A stretch of DNA of 25,614 nt from CAJVXI01 sp036444215 (GCA_036444215.1 JAZGAA010000022.1:1-25614); one strand, 5' to 3'. Counted from the stretch's first letter, positions 7,901 through 16,377 are shown. A program made the numbers and translations. The notes: generated from the letters alone by a model not told the origin.

Positions 7901-8551
7901 TTTTCGGATTGCTTCAGCGCCGGAATTAGCTTCAAAAACATTGGCAAAACGCCGGGCTAAACTGTGATATTCGGTCTCGCTAAGAATCTTGCCTAACTTT
8001 AAAGAAGTTAGCGTTTCTTTGGTTTGGAGAGCTGCTTCTTCTAATTCTTTTAACCCATTCTTTGATGCTATTTTTCGCACCTCCTTTTTCCGCGATTTGA
8101 GTTCTTTACTTAATTCTTCTAAGATTTTTTTTCTGTTTTCTTCGTTGACTTCCGTAACTATATAGGCGGCATAATAGATTACTTTTTCCAGTTTTTGCAG
8201 CGGTACGTCAAGAAGAAGCCCGATTTTTGAAGGAACAGTGCGCAAAAACCAGATATGGGATACCGGAGCAGCCAGTTTAATATGACCCATTCGTTCCCTT
8301 CGCACTAAAGAGCGGGTAACTTCAACTCCGCATTTATCACAGGTGATTCCTTTGTAGCGAATTCGGCGATATTTACCGCAATAGCATTCGTAATCTTTTG
8401 TCGGACCGAAAATTCGTTCGGAAAAAAGCCCGTCTTTTTCCGGTCGTTGAGTGCGGTAATTTATGGTTTCCGGCTTAATGATTTCGCCGTAAGACCATTT
8501 CTCAATTTCTTCCGGCGAAGCAATTTTAAGTTTTATAGCGTCAAAGTTCAT
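4952..8551 (-). CDS. rpoC: DNA-directed RNA polymerase subunit beta'
   Basis: RpoC is the catalytic large subunit of RNA polymerase. Visible parts of the 1199 residues: N-terminal zinc site (C56, C58, C71, C74 in CYCGKYRRIRYKGITCDKC), the active-site NADFDGD (490-496) whose three Asp bind Mg, the trigger loop region (about 792-820), second zinc site (C828, C899, C906, C909) and the conserved GEPGTQLTLRTFHAGG (935-950). At 583-596 a palindromic repeat adds about 14 residues (PNPCLAGRQAKPST) on the surface between NALIKI and the conserved ETTCGRLIFN. There is no large lineage insertion like that of E. coli, which fits the short length. The start lies 5 bases after the rpoB stop; co-transcription is certain by arrangement. 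Confidence 0.98.
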   Translation of the reverse strand: MNFDAIKLKIASPEEIEKWSYGEIIKPETINYRTQRPEKDGLFSERIFGPTKDYECYCGKYRRIRYKGITCDKCGVEVTRSLVRRERMGHIKLAAPVSHIWFLRTVPSKIGLLLDVPLQKLEKVIYYAAYIVTEVNEENRKKILEELSKELKSRKKEVRKIASKNGLKELEEAALQTKETLTSLKLGKILSETEYHSLARRFANVFEANSGAEAIRKILEKINLKKSSSHVESELKEIKDAGRKRRLLYRLKLLRSFIKNNIRPEWMILTVLPVLPPDLRPMVALEGGRYATSDLNDLYRRVINRNNRLKKLLDLKAPEVIITNEKRMLQEAVDSLIDNAARLGTQQQLSSQRRPLKSLSDILKGKQGRFRQNLLGKRVDYSGRSVIVVGPKLKLNECGLPKKMALELFKPFVINKIIEREMAHNIRNANRLIEQASPEIWEILEEVIADRLVLLNRAPTLHRLGIQAFKPILIEDLAIRIPPMVCQAYNADFDGDQMAVYLPLSKEAQNEAKTRMSSHLNILKPSTGDPITVPTQDIVLGCYYLTKIKQNAKGNGKIYSSLEEVILAYNLGHLEINALIKIPNPCLAGRQAKPSTRKELIETTCGRLIFNSILPEDFDFINEVLDEKSLRKIVANLVDKYEDGSIWKILDKIKDIGFEYATLSGTTWGMNDLVTPPGKEKILEDAEKEMILIKSQYEQGLLTESERRARAISIWDKAGEEIAKIVPSAADPNGSVYTIVDSKARGSWLPIVQMTGMKGLVQSPKGETIELPIKSSYKEGLGVLEFFINTHGARKGLIDTALKTAQAGYLTRRLVDVSQDLIIKETDCRTTEGIKINRSDQNDFGRPFSHRLFGRASLEDVKIGNKIIVKTGKIINRVEAKAIEKSRIETVKVRSPIACKTLYGICSRCYGLDLGKNKPIEIGEAVGVVAAQSIGEPGTQLTLRTFHAGGIAGIDITHGLPRVEELFEARTPKGKAILAEADGKITDIEEKNGLKIIKLKIDEKAAKTKKKPKIVEYSVPRTTSIFVKSNQRVEKGTQLCEGSIDPKELFEFRNRYEVECYIINEVQKIYASEGTPINEKHIEIIIKQMFSRVMIKDAGDTNFVMGEIIEKSKLLEANQEVKKKGNEPANVKQLLMGITKVALSTESFLSAASFQETVRVLVTAASEGRTDYLQGLKENVIIGQLIPAGTGYKKKVTND
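6778..6798. repeat. In-frame palindromic element in rpoC
   Basis: CCTGCCT (6778-6784) and AGGCAGG (6792-6798) flank GCCGGCG. It is read in frame as part of PCLAGRQA within the beta' subunit. CCTGCC/GGCAGG ends also border the composite element in tsaD (16494-16561). Confidence 0.85.
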
Positions 8552-8556
8552 ACTAT

Positions 8557-11500
8557 TTATTTTTTCTCTTTCTCTATTATCTCTACATTAAGCCCCAGTG
8601 CTTTTAATTCGCTTACCAAAACATTAAAAGCCGAAGGGGTGCTGGGTCCTTTAATTTCTTCTCCTCTGATTATTGATTCGAAAGTTGCTGACCTGCCAAT
8701 AACGTCGTCTGATTTTATAGTAATCATTTCTTGAAGGGTATAACTGGCCCCGTGTCCTTCAAGAGCCCAGACTTCCATTTCGCCAAAACGCTGGCCCCCG
8801 AATTGAGCTTTACCTCCCAAGGGCTGCTGGGTAATCAGGGAATATGGACCAATAGACCGCATATGAATTTTATCTTCAACCAAATGGTCCAGTTTCATCA
8901 TGTACACATAGCCAATAGTGATGGGTTGAGAAAAAGGTTCGCCGGTCCTACCGTCATAAAGAGTTAACTTACCGGTTTCCGGAAAGCCGGCTTTTTTAAG
9001 TTCAGTTTTAATATCTTCTTCAGTAGCGCCGCTAAGAGACGGAGAAATAGTTCGATAGCCCAATTTATGGCTGGCTAATCCTAAATGAGTTTCTAAAATT
9101 TGTCCTAAATTCATTCGGGAAGCCACCCCTAACGGGTTAAGGATAATGTCAATCGGAGTTCCATCTTCAAGATACGGCATGTCTTCAGTCGGCCGAATTT
9201 GAGAAATTACTCCTTTGTTGCCATGGCGGCCGGCCAATTTGTCGCCAGCTCTGACTTTTCGTATTTCCGCTACTTCAATTTGAATTCTTTTAATTACTCC
9301 AGGGTCAAGCTTGTCACCGCGGTCGCGGGAAAAAATCTTTATTCCCACTACCCAACCGGATTTACCATGAGGCAGGGTAAGTGAAGCATCTTTGACGTCT
9401 CGGGCTTTTTCTCCAAAAATTGAGCGCAGCAGTTTTTCTTCAGAAGTTAATTCAACTTCACCTTTGGGAGAAATTTTACCAACCAGAATGTCACCAGCTT
9501 TTACCTCGGCGCCGATTCTTATAATCCCTTCTTCGTCAAGATTTCTAAGTTTTTCTTCGGAGACGTTAGGAATATCAGGCGTGGTAGTTTCCGGACCTAA
9601 TTTAGTATCTCTGACATCACAGTAAAAATCTTCAATATGAATAGAAGTAAAGATATCATTTTTAACAACCCGTTCGGAAAGAATAATGGCGTCTTCAAAA
9701 TTAGCCCCTTCCCAAGAAATAAAAGCCACTAAAAGATTTTGTCCTAAAGCCAAAACACCATTCTCAGTTGAAGGCCCGTCAGACAAAACGTCACCTTTTT
9801 TAACTTTATCGCCTTTTTTAACCAGCGGTTTTTGAGAAATACAGGTGTAATGATTGGATCTTCTAAATTTATGAATTGGGTAGCGTTTAATTTCTTTTCC
9901 GGATTTAACGCTGATATGATTAGCATCAACTTCCATAACTTCGCCTTCAGTTTTACTAATTACCAATCGTCCTGAATCTAAAGCCGTTCGTTCTTCGGCG
10001 CCGGTTCCCACATACGGCGCCTGTGGTCTAACTAAGGGCACGGCTTGACGCTGCATGTTAGAACCCATTAAAGCCCGGTTAGCATCATCGTGTTTAAGAA
10101 AAGGAATTAAAGAGGTGGCTACGCTAATTAATTGATGAGGCGCAACATCAATAAGTTCAACTTCATTTTTTGAACAAATTCCCGGCTCGCCTCCAATTCT
10201 TGCTTCAACTGTTTCTTCTTTAATTTTTCCTTGTTTATTAATTCTTGTGCTGCCTTGAGCGATTCTGTATTTTTTCTCATCCAAAGCATTAAGCCAGATA
10301 GTTTCTGAAGTAATCTTACCTTTCTTTACTTTCGCATAAGGGGTTTCTAAGAATCCCAACTCATTAAGCCGGGCAAAATTAGCTAAATGGTTGATTAGTC
10401 CAATATTTGGACCTTCAGGTGTTTCAATAGGGCAAATCCTTCCATAGTGAGAACTATGAACGTCGCGGACTTCAAATTTAGCTCTTTCTCTGGTTAAGCC
10501 GCCAGGACCCATAGAAGAAAGTCGGCGTTTGTGTTCAAGTTCCGCCAAGGGATTGATTTGGTCCATAAATTGAGAAAGCTGGGAAGAGGCAAAAAATTCT
10601 TTTATCACTCCTATTAAGGGCCGGGCATTAATCAGTTGAGTAGGAATCAAAGTTTCAATATCTAAGGTGGACATCCGGTCTTGAATAATTCGTCGCAATC
10701 GGGCAAAGCCGACGTGAAGTCGGTTTTGAAGCAACTCACCTACGGCGCGGACACGACGATTCCCTAAGTGGTCAATATCGTCCGGTTCAGCTGAGGGCTC
10801 ATTGTTTAATTTAATAATTTCTTTAATGATTAAAATTAAATCTTCAACGTCAAGCAGGCGCTTGTCTTTGTTTTTAATATCTAAGCGTTGATTAACTTTG
10901 AAACGGCCCACTTCAGAGAGGTCATAACGATCCGAGCGTTGAAACATTGCATCAATTAAGCTTTTGGCATTTTCCGGAGTAGCTAAATCTCCGGGCCGAA
11001 GTCGTTTATAAATTTCAATATAAGAAGAAGAAATATCCTTTGCAGAGTCTTTTTTGAGAGTGGCTTCAATAAATTTAATAGGGCCGGTATCAACATCATT
11101 AAAAGTTTTTAATATTTCTTTATTATCGTCTAATATTTTTTTACCCTTTGAATTTGAAAAAATTCTTAAAAGATCGGTTATTGGCGCCTTACGATGCCGG
11201 TCAATTTTTACGCCAATGGATCCATCAGAATCAGTTTCAAATTCCAGCCAAGCTCCACGGTTGGGAATTACTTTAGCGCCAAAAAGTTTTTTACCCCGGG
11301 AAACTTCGGCTGTAAAATAAACCCCGGAAGAACGAATAAGCTGGGAAACTATTACTCTTTCAACGCCGTTGATAATAAAAGTGCCTCGTTTGGTCATCAT
11401 CGGAAAGTCGCCCAAATAAATTTCTTGTTCTTTGGTTTCTTTAGTTCGATGATTTATTAGTTTAATTTTAGCTCTTAAAGGGGCTTCAAAAGTTAAGTCC

Positions 11501-11733
11501 TTAAACCGGGCAGTTTCTTCATCATATTTCGGTTCGTCAAAGTAGTAATCAATAAAGTAAAGTTCCAATTCCTTGCCAGAATGGTCTTTAATCGGAGAAA
11601 TTTCCTTAAAAAGTTCTTTAAACCCCTTTTTAACAAACCAGTTCCAGGAAGTGACTTGAGTTTCGGCTAAATGGGGTTGCTCAATAAATGTTTTAGGATG
11701 AGAGGAAAAAATTTTTGTTGGTAAGTTTGACAT
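8557..11733 (-). CDS. rpoB: DNA-directed RNA polymerase subunit beta
   Basis: RpoB forms the other half of the polymerase catalytic cleft. I start at the ATG at 11733 (1058 residues, short for the family); an in-frame GTG 4 codons upstream is less likely. Conserved blocks in order: the rifampicin-pocket region FFASSQLSQFMDQ through HKRRLSSMGPGGLTRERA, HYGRICPIETPEGPNIGLI, GTGAEERTALDSG, NLLVAFISWEGANFEDA, KVRAGDKLAGRHGNKG and the C-terminal GGQRFGEMEVWALEGHGA. Against E. coli numbering the pocket keeps D516, H526, R529 and S531 but has Ile at N518, Ala at S522 and Met at L533. A 79-base gap from mltG holds only a weak promoter-like TACAAT; no SD is seen. rpoC follows 5 bases later. Confidence 0.98.
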   Translation of the reverse strand: MSNLPTKIFSSHPKTFIEQPHLAETQVTSWNWFVKKGFKELFKEISPIKDHSGKELELYFIDYYFDEPKYDEETARFKDLTFEAPLRAKIKLINHRTKETKEQEIYLGDFPMMTKRGTFIINGVERVIVSQLIRSSGVYFTAEVSRGKKLFGAKVIPNRGAWLEFETDSDGSIGVKIDRHRKAPITDLLRIFSNSKGKKILDDNKEILKTFNDVDTGPIKFIEATLKKDSAKDISSSYIEIYKRLRPGDLATPENAKSLIDAMFQRSDRYDLSEVGRFKVNQRLDIKNKDKRLLDVEDLILIIKEIIKLNNEPSAEPDDIDHLGNRRVRAVGELLQNRLHVGFARLRRIIQDRMSTLDIETLIPTQLINARPLIGVIKEFFASSQLSQFMDQINPLAELEHKRRLSSMGPGGLTRERAKFEVRDVHSSHYGRICPIETPEGPNIGLINHLANFARLNELGFLETPYAKVKKGKITSETIWLNALDEKKYRIAQGSTRINKQGKIKEETVEARIGGEPGICSKNEVELIDVAPHQLISVATSLIPFLKHDDANRALMGSNMQRQAVPLVRPQAPYVGTGAEERTALDSGRLVISKTEGEVMEVDANHISVKSGKEIKRYPIHKFRRSNHYTCISQKPLVKKGDKVKKGDVLSDGPSTENGVLALGQNLLVAFISWEGANFEDAIILSERVVKNDIFTSIHIEDFYCDVRDTKLGPETTTPDIPNVSEEKLRNLDEEGIIRIGAEVKAGDILVGKISPKGEVELTSEEKLLRSIFGEKARDVKDASLTLPHGKSGWVVGIKIFSRDRGDKLDPGVIKRIQIEVAEIRKVRAGDKLAGRHGNKGVISQIRPTEDMPYLEDGTPIDIILNPLGVASRMNLGQILETHLGLASHKLGYRTISPSLSGATEEDIKTELKKAGFPETGKLTLYDGRTGEPFSQPITIGYVYMMKLDHLVEDKIHMRSIGPYSLITQQPLGGKAQFGGQRFGEMEVWALEGHGASYTLQEMITIKSDDVIGRSATFESIIRGEEIKGPSTPSAFNVLVSELKALGLNVEIIEKEKK

Positions 11734-11824
11734 ACAAAAAACCACAAAAATTAGCGTTTTATTGTAACGCTTTATTTAATGGTGGATAATTTAGTGATGC
11801 GTTTTATGAAACAATTTTACTTAT

Positions 11825-12889
11825 TTACTTATTTAAATATTTAACCTTATTTTTATTGTGTTCCTCCAATGTTTTGCTAAAAATCGTTCTTTTGGTTTCA
11901 GGGTCAGAAAGATAGTACCAGTAATCCGTTTTTATTGGTTCTATTGCTGATTTAATTGCTTCTAAAGATGGGTTGCTAATGGGGGTAGGCGGTAAACCTG
12001 GCTCAAGATAAGTGTTGTAAGGAGAATCTATTTTATAATCTTCTTTTAAAAGAGTAGGGCAGTTTGAAAATCGGCCTTCGCATTTTATATAAACTATTGT
12101 GGCGTCAACTTGGAGAGCCATTCCAACAGACAACCTTTTTTCTAAAATTCCAGCTGCTACTTGCCTTTCGTTATTGTCCGGAATTTCTTTTTCCAAAAGC
12201 GATGCCAAAATCAGGGTTTTTAAGATATTAGCATTATTGTCAAAAAAAGGCAAGGCCTTTAATTTAAAGTTACCCAAAATCTTTTGGATTGTCAAGTCAG
12301 GTTCAGTAACCGGAAAAAAATAATAAGTATCAGGCAGAAGAAATCCTTCTAAAGATTTTGCCCCCTCAAGAAAAGAGTATCGGGTCTTTAAATTATCAAA
12401 TTTATCACGATTAAAATTTATCAATTCATTTTTTTGAATAATTCCTGAATTTGTCAATCGTTCGTCAATTTCTTTCAAGGTCATTCCCGGATAAATTATT
12501 ATTGGAATTTCTGCTGGGCCGGCAACCAAAATTTTGGTTAATTCCGGCGTTGAAAGTCCGGCTTCGCCAGCTGGCGGGAAAAAATATTTACCGGGTTTAA
12601 AGCGATGAGCTCGACCGGTGATTAAACTGTAAATTTTAAAGACCTTTTTTGACCGAATTAAACCGGATTGGCTAAGTTTTTCAGTTATTTCGGCAAAACT
12701 TAATTTCTGAGGTATATCAAGAATTACTTTAGTTTGCTGGTTTATTAGTTGATTAGTTGATTGGGAAGGCCCGCCTGCAACGCTTTGCGTAGCAATGCGG
12801 GCAGGCGGCTGGAGTTGGTAGATAAAAATAGCGGCTATTATGCCAATAATGATACAGGAAGAGATTATGGAAATAGTAGATAAGCGCAT
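11825..12889 (-). CDS. mltG: Endolytic murein transglycosylase MltG (YceG-like)
   Basis: MltG cuts nascent glycan strands at the membrane and sets glycan length. The 354-residue protein has one N-terminal membrane helix (about 7-25), a LysM-like subdomain (about 57-125) and the YceG catalytic domain. It carries LEGFLLPDTYYF (180-191), LASLLEKE with the catalytic Glu233, ALQVDATIVY and the block SPYNTYLEPGLPPTPISNPS. The linker after the helix is built from repeats: residues 28-40 (PPARIATQSVAGG) come from a palindromic element and 42-53 (SQSTNQLINQQT) from a word repeat shared with parB. A second small palindrome (12565-12576) codes PPAGEAG near residues 105-111. It lies downstream of rodA, a sensible functional pairing, but a 146-base repeat-filled gap separates them. 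Confidence 0.94.
   Translation of the reverse strand: MRLSTISIISSCIIIGIIAAIFIYQLQPPARIATQSVAGGPSQSTNQLINQQTKVILDIPQKLSFAEITEKLSQSGLIRSKKVFKIYSLITGRAHRFKPGKYFFPPAGEAGLSTPELTKILVAGPAEIPIIIYPGMTLKEIDERLTNSGIIQKNELINFNRDKFDNLKTRYSFLEGAKSLEGFLLPDTYYFFPVTEPDLTIQKILGNFKLKALPFFDNNANILKTLILASLLEKEIPDNNERQVAAGILEKRLSVGMALQVDATIVYIKCEGRFSNCPTLLKEDYKIDSPYNTYLEPGLPPTPISNPSLEAIKSAIEPIKTDYWYYLSDPETKRTIFSKTLEEHNKNKVKYLNK
12565..12576. repeat. Second in-frame palindrome in mltG
   Basis: CGCCAGCTGGCG is a perfect 12-bp palindrome inside the codons for PPAGEAG. It resembles the core of the TCCGCC/GGCGGA family but is short, so chance is possible. Confidence 0.5.
12751..12765. repeat. Word repeat in mltG shared with parB
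   Basis: Fifteen bases identical to parB 655-669 and read in the same frame, giving QSTNQ in both proteins. It lies directly next to the palindromic element at 12770-12808. Confidence 0.7.
12770..12808. repeat. In-frame palindromic element in mltG, homologous to one in tsaD
   Basis: The outer stem GCCTGC (12773-12778) pairs with GCAGGC (12801-12806). The inner stem ACGC/GCGT (12780-12783 and 12787-12790) closes a 3-base loop. It encodes PARIATQSVAGG. It is 31/39 identical to tsaD 16512-16550, with two compensatory pair changes. Confidence 0.9.
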
Positions 12890-12897
12890 AAATGGTT

Positions 12898-13035
12898 AAA
12901 TTCCAAATTCCAAGCACCAAATTACAAATAAATTCTAAATTCCAATTACCGAAATTCTAAACACGACGGGTTTTGGTCATTGAAATTTTGGTCATTGGAT
13001 ATTATTTGTAATTTGGAATTTGTTATTTGGAATTT
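12898..13035. repeat. Intergenic inverted word repeat between rodA and mltG
   Basis: CCAAATTACAAATAA (12917-12931) is a perfect inverse of 13002-13016. Flanking 'aattccaaattcc' and 'ttatttggaattt' words extend the symmetry to about 138 bases. There is no coding content. In the transcript it would fold into a long stem between rodA and mltG. Confidence 0.8.
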
Positions 13036-14139
13036 TTATCGTCTTATAGCGATAGATTGTATTATCCCAATTAAAATCAAATTAATCAAAACACTGGACC
13101 CGCCATAACTTAAAAAAGGAAAAGTAATACCAATAACCGGAGTTAGACCTAAATTAGACCCAACATTCAAAATAAACTGAACGCCAAAAAGAACAACGGT
13201 TCCTAAACATATAAATCTATTAAAATTATTATCAGTTTCTAGACCGATTTTAATTATTTTTAGGATTAGAAATACAAAAGCAGCTATTATTAGCATTCCG
13301 CCAAAAATACCCCATTCTTCAATAAAAGCAGCAAAAATAAAATCTGTTTGGGCTTCCGGCAAAAACCCTAACTGAGTTTGAGTTCCTTGAGCAAATCCTT
13401 TGCCAAAAAATCCGGCTGAACCAATGGCGATTTTTGATTGAATAACGCTGTAGTTAATTCCTAAAACATCACGTTCTGAAAAGAATACTCCAATAACTCT
13501 TTCTTTTTGATAATCTTTTAAAACGCTTTGCCACATTACTGTTCCTAAAATTGAAAAAATAATTATAGCGATTATCAAATGACGCCAGCGAATACCGGAA
13601 ATTAAAAGGAAGCCGAACCAGACAAAAAATAGAACCAAGGCAGAGCCGAAATCCGGCTGAAGGACGATTAAACCGGCTGGAATCACTAAATAAATAAAGG
13701 AAACTAACAGATTAGAAACTCTGGCAATACTGATGTGTCTTCGACTAAAGAAGCTTGCCAAAACAATAATCAAAGCCAGTTTAGCGAATTCCGCTGTTTG
13801 AAATTGAAAAGAACCTATTGTTAGCCAGCTTTTAGCGCCTCGGACAGCTGGCGCGAAGAAATAGGTAAGTGCTAAAAGGAGGATAGCTAAAAAATAAATT
13901 CCCCAAATCGCGTTGCGATAGTTAACAAAAGCCCGCCAGTCAAATCTGATAATTAAAAAAATAAGCAAGAAGCCGATTCCATACCAAAGCAATTGTTTCC
14001 AGAATAAATCCGGCTTAGTACTTATTAAACTTATCATGCCAGCCGCAGCCAAAAATAAAACCGCTGCGTTAAGCTGCCAATCAACCCCGTTAGAAAAAAT
14101 TTTTCTAACGGGGTCAAATTTTTTAAATAAAGAAATCAT
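13036..14139 (-). CDS. rodA: RodA/FtsW-family peptidoglycan glycosyltransferase (RodA-like)
   Basis: SEDS proteins polymerise lipid II into glycan strands. The 367-residue, roughly ten-helix protein carries the family blocks GAKSWLTIGSFQFQTAEFAKL (101-121), QPDFGSALVL (161-170), YSVIQSKIAIGSAG (230-243), GTQTQLGFLPEAQTDFIFA (252-270) and TPVIGITFPFLSYGGSS (333-349). Asp266 in the TDFIF block corresponds to the catalytic Asp. The motif GTQxQLGFLPE(x)TDFIF favours RodA over FtsW. A perfect 29-base palindrome (14085-14113) codes DPVRKIFSNGVD (9-20) in the cytoplasmic N-terminus. The gene starts 9 bases after the stop of the surface-protein gene, without an SD. No class B PBP partner is in the window. 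Confidence 0.93.
   Translation of the reverse strand: MISLFKKFDPVRKIFSNGVDWQLNAAVLFLAAAGMISLISTKPDLFWKQLLWYGIGFLLIFLIIRFDWRAFVNYRNAIWGIYFLAILLLALTYFFAPAVRGAKSWLTIGSFQFQTAEFAKLALIIVLASFFSRRHISIARVSNLLVSFIYLVIPAGLIVLQPDFGSALVLFFVWFGFLLISGIRWRHLIIAIIIFSILGTVMWQSVLKDYQKERVIGVFFSERDVLGINYSVIQSKIAIGSAGFFGKGFAQGTQTQLGFLPEAQTDFIFAAFIEEWGIFGGMLIIAAFVFLILKIIKIGLETDNNFNRFICLGTVVLFGVQFILNVGSNLGLTPVIGITFPFLSYGGSSVLINLILIGIIQSIAIRR
14085..14113. repeat. In-frame perfect palindrome in rodA
   Basis: CCCCGTTAGAAAAA and TTTTTCTAACGGGG are exact inverse 14-base arms around one central A. It encodes PVRKIFSNG near the RodA N-terminus. It has the same 14+1+14 architecture as the element in copA. Confidence 0.9.
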
Positions 14140-14148
14140 TAAAAATAA

Positions 14149-16377
14149 TTACGGGAATACCCAGTTAGCGTTATTGCCTGAATTAATAGAGTTGGAAGTA
14201 GTGATAGAGTTGGTGGCTGTTGAATCCTTAACATCCACATAAGAGACATTTTCTGTGCCTGAGTCAGTAATATACCATTTACTGCCGTCTGTTGATGACC
14301 TTAGAGGGATAAGGTTTCCGCTGGCGCCAGTTAAGGTAAGTAAGCTGGAGACGGTCTGCGTTGTTCCAGCGGTAAAAGTGAGTTGTTTACCCGCAGCAGT
14401 GCAGGAGAGATTATTAAAGGTAGTTGAGCCAGAAATAGTTGAAGTGCCGGCGCCGTCAAAGGTAACTGTAGAGGTGCCCGGGATAACCGTTATTGTAGCG
14501 GAGCCATTAACCATCGTCCAGTTGCCGCCGACAAAAACATTCGCCCCTTCTAAATCAAGGGTAAAAGACCCAGCGTCGAGATCCACGCTTATACCGCCGC
14601 TTAAATCAATTGTCCCATTTCCCATTTTAAGATTCGTCCCATCAGAGGCGCCATTGAAGACAACGCTTTGAGCGGTGACATTTTTGTCATTAAAATCCAC
14701 TATTAGATAGGCACTAGCGCTATAGCCAGATTGAGGATTTAAGCGAATAACGGCTGAAGGAACGTTTAAGTCAGCGGTAAATTGAACAGTAGAATTAACT
14801 CCTCCGCAATTATGAAATTCCACTGCCGGAACATTAGGAAAATCGCCTCCTTGAACAGTCATAATTTCCGTATTCGAAGTGGTATGATAGCCAATTTTGA
14901 CCGGCGAGTTAATTGTGGTTGCTGCGTCAAAAAAAATATCAACAACGGCGCCGGCCCGCTGATTCACTAAAATCGTGGGACTGGCTCCTGTCCCATTAAT
15001 AGTACCTCCTTTTAACCTAATTTCTCCGTCAGCCCCAAATTCCATCCTTCCGCCGGTGGTATGTTCTAAAGTAATTGTTTTACCTGGATAAGCTAAATTG
15101 ATATTTCTAAATAAGTTAGCTAAAGCACCTATTCCTGTATTGATAGTAGTATTGGAATCAAAATTAACTGTGCCGGTACTATCAGTTCGGCTAATATTAG
15201 AGCCGGTAGTGTCAAAACGACTTCCGGAAATTGTCCAGGTACCGGAACCGAAATTAATGCTCCTGGTAGTGCTACCGGAAGCATCAAAATTTCCACTTAA
15301 GGCAACATTATAAGAACTAGAATTAAAACTTCCTGAAGATAAAGTAAGGTCACCGTTTACTGTAATACTGCTACTTAAGGTCCAGCTACCGGAGCCATTA
15401 AATTGAATGGCAAAATAAGAAGTTCCGGCAGCTAAGTCAGTATAAGTGCCGCTACCAGTGTATCTGACTGTACCGGAGTTAGTATCATTTATTAAAGAAA
15501 CGGATTCATTACCATACAGTTCTAAAACTCCGTCATTGGAAAAAGCGCCGGAAACTGTAAAATTATTGTCTGCTAAATCAAGGATACCGCCTGATTGAAT
15601 AGTCAAATCATTTATAGTAGTACCAGAATCAAGAATCGGATCGTTCACAACATTAGGAATCACCACACTGTCTGATGCACCAGGAATTGTTCCTCCCTGA
15701 CCCCAGTTTGAACCGTTATCCCAACTCGTTGAAACCGTGCCAGTCCAGGTAAAGGTAGTAGTGGGACCAGTGGGAACGCTGGCTGTCCAAGAAACCGGAC
15801 TGCTTTCAAAACTACTTGTGGCGTTTCCTCCGTCATTAGCAGCTGTTTTGGCTAAATATTTTCCAGATTCTAAAACAGTTGATAACGACCAATTAGTAAC
15901 AGAATTTAAAGAGTAAGTATAATATAACCCTTCAGCAGAAGAATTTTTAGAATCAGTCGGCAAGTGACTAAAACCAACATCACCAAGTATAGAGGAAAAA
16001 TCTATCGGCAGCCATCCAGTTCCGTCAATATTATAAAGATTATTTTCATCCGCTAAGCAGCGGTATTCCCAGCCGTCTTCCAAACTCGGCAAATCAGTAT
16101 ATTCATCACAAAGAGTGTCTGTGTCCGTATCTGGTAGGGAAAGATATATTATAGTAGTTGTGCCTAAATTCAAAGAAGGTTTGACAATTCTTCCCAATGT
16201 AATTGTTTTATCCAGGTTTCTAATATCCTGGATTCTACCAGTATCTCTACCTTGTCTTAATAATTCTGCTGGATTGGCAACAACTACGACAACGGAAGTG
16301 ATAACAGATAATATTCCTATTACTATTAATATCTCTAACATAGTAAAGCCAGAAGATATTTTTTTATTTCTGCTCAT
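14149..16377 (-). CDS. Giant prepilin-like surface protein: type IV prepilin head fused to beta-rich repeat region
   Basis: A class III (prepilin) signal opens the 742-residue protein: KKISSG|FTMLEILIVIGIL, with Gly10 before the cut, Phe11 as new N-terminus, Glu15 at +5 and a hydrophobic helix to about 35. NPAELLRQGRD and IQDIRNLDKTI continue the pilin helix. Residues 70-185 resemble a pilin globular head, with a possible disulfide C90-C107 and SGKYLAKTAANDGG. From about 205 the chain changes to Thr/Ser/Gly/Asn-rich repeats (TFTWTGTVSTSWDNGSNW, then many LTIQSGG-, LTLSSGSF- and VTFDGAGTSTISG-like turns) to the end, predicted as a beta-helix or stacked beta stalk. Most pilins are 120-200 residues, so this looks like a tip adhesin or minor pilin with a long passenger. 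No prepilin peptidase or pilus motor is in the window. It follows tsaD by 35 bases; the start is duplicated (16375-16420). Confidence 0.85.
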   Translation of the reverse strand: MSRNKKISSGFTMLEILIVIGILSVITSVVVVVANPAELLRQGRDTGRIQDIRNLDKTITLGRIVKPSLNLGTTTIIYLSLPDTDTDTLCDEYTDLPSLEDGWEYRCLADENNLYNIDGTGWLPIDFSSILGDVGFSHLPTDSKNSSAEGLYYTYSLNSVTNWSLSTVLESGKYLAKTAANDGGNATSSFESSPVSWTASVPTGPTTTFTWTGTVSTSWDNGSNWGQGGTIPGASDSVVIPNVVNDPILDSGTTINDLTIQSGGILDLADNNFTVSGAFSNDGVLELYGNESVSLINDTNSGTVRYTGSGTYTDLAAGTSYFAIQFNGSGSWTLSSSITVNGDLTLSSGSFNSSSYNVALSGNFDASGSTTRSINFGSGTWTISGSRFDTTGSNISRTDSTGTVNFDSNTTINTGIGALANLFRNINLAYPGKTITLEHTTGGRMEFGADGEIRLKGGTINGTGASPTILVNQRAGAVVDIFFDAATTINSPVKIGYHTTSNTEIMTVQGGDFPNVPAVEFHNCGGVNSTVQFTADLNVPSAVIRLNPQSGYSASAYLIVDFNDKNVTAQSVVFNGASDGTNLKMGNGTIDLSGGISVDLDAGSFTLDLEGANVFVGGNWTMVNGSATITVIPGTSTVTFDGAGTSTISGSTTFNNLSCTAAGKQLTFTAGTTQTVSSLLTLTGASGNLIPLRSSTDGSKWYITDSGTENVSYVDVKDSTATNSITTSNSINSGNNANWVFP

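Noticed and set aside
14255..14671. 138-residue plus-strand frame inside the surface-protein gene
   Set aside because: It is antisense to a continuous 742-codon gene with a clear prepilin start; open only because of the repetitive codon pattern.
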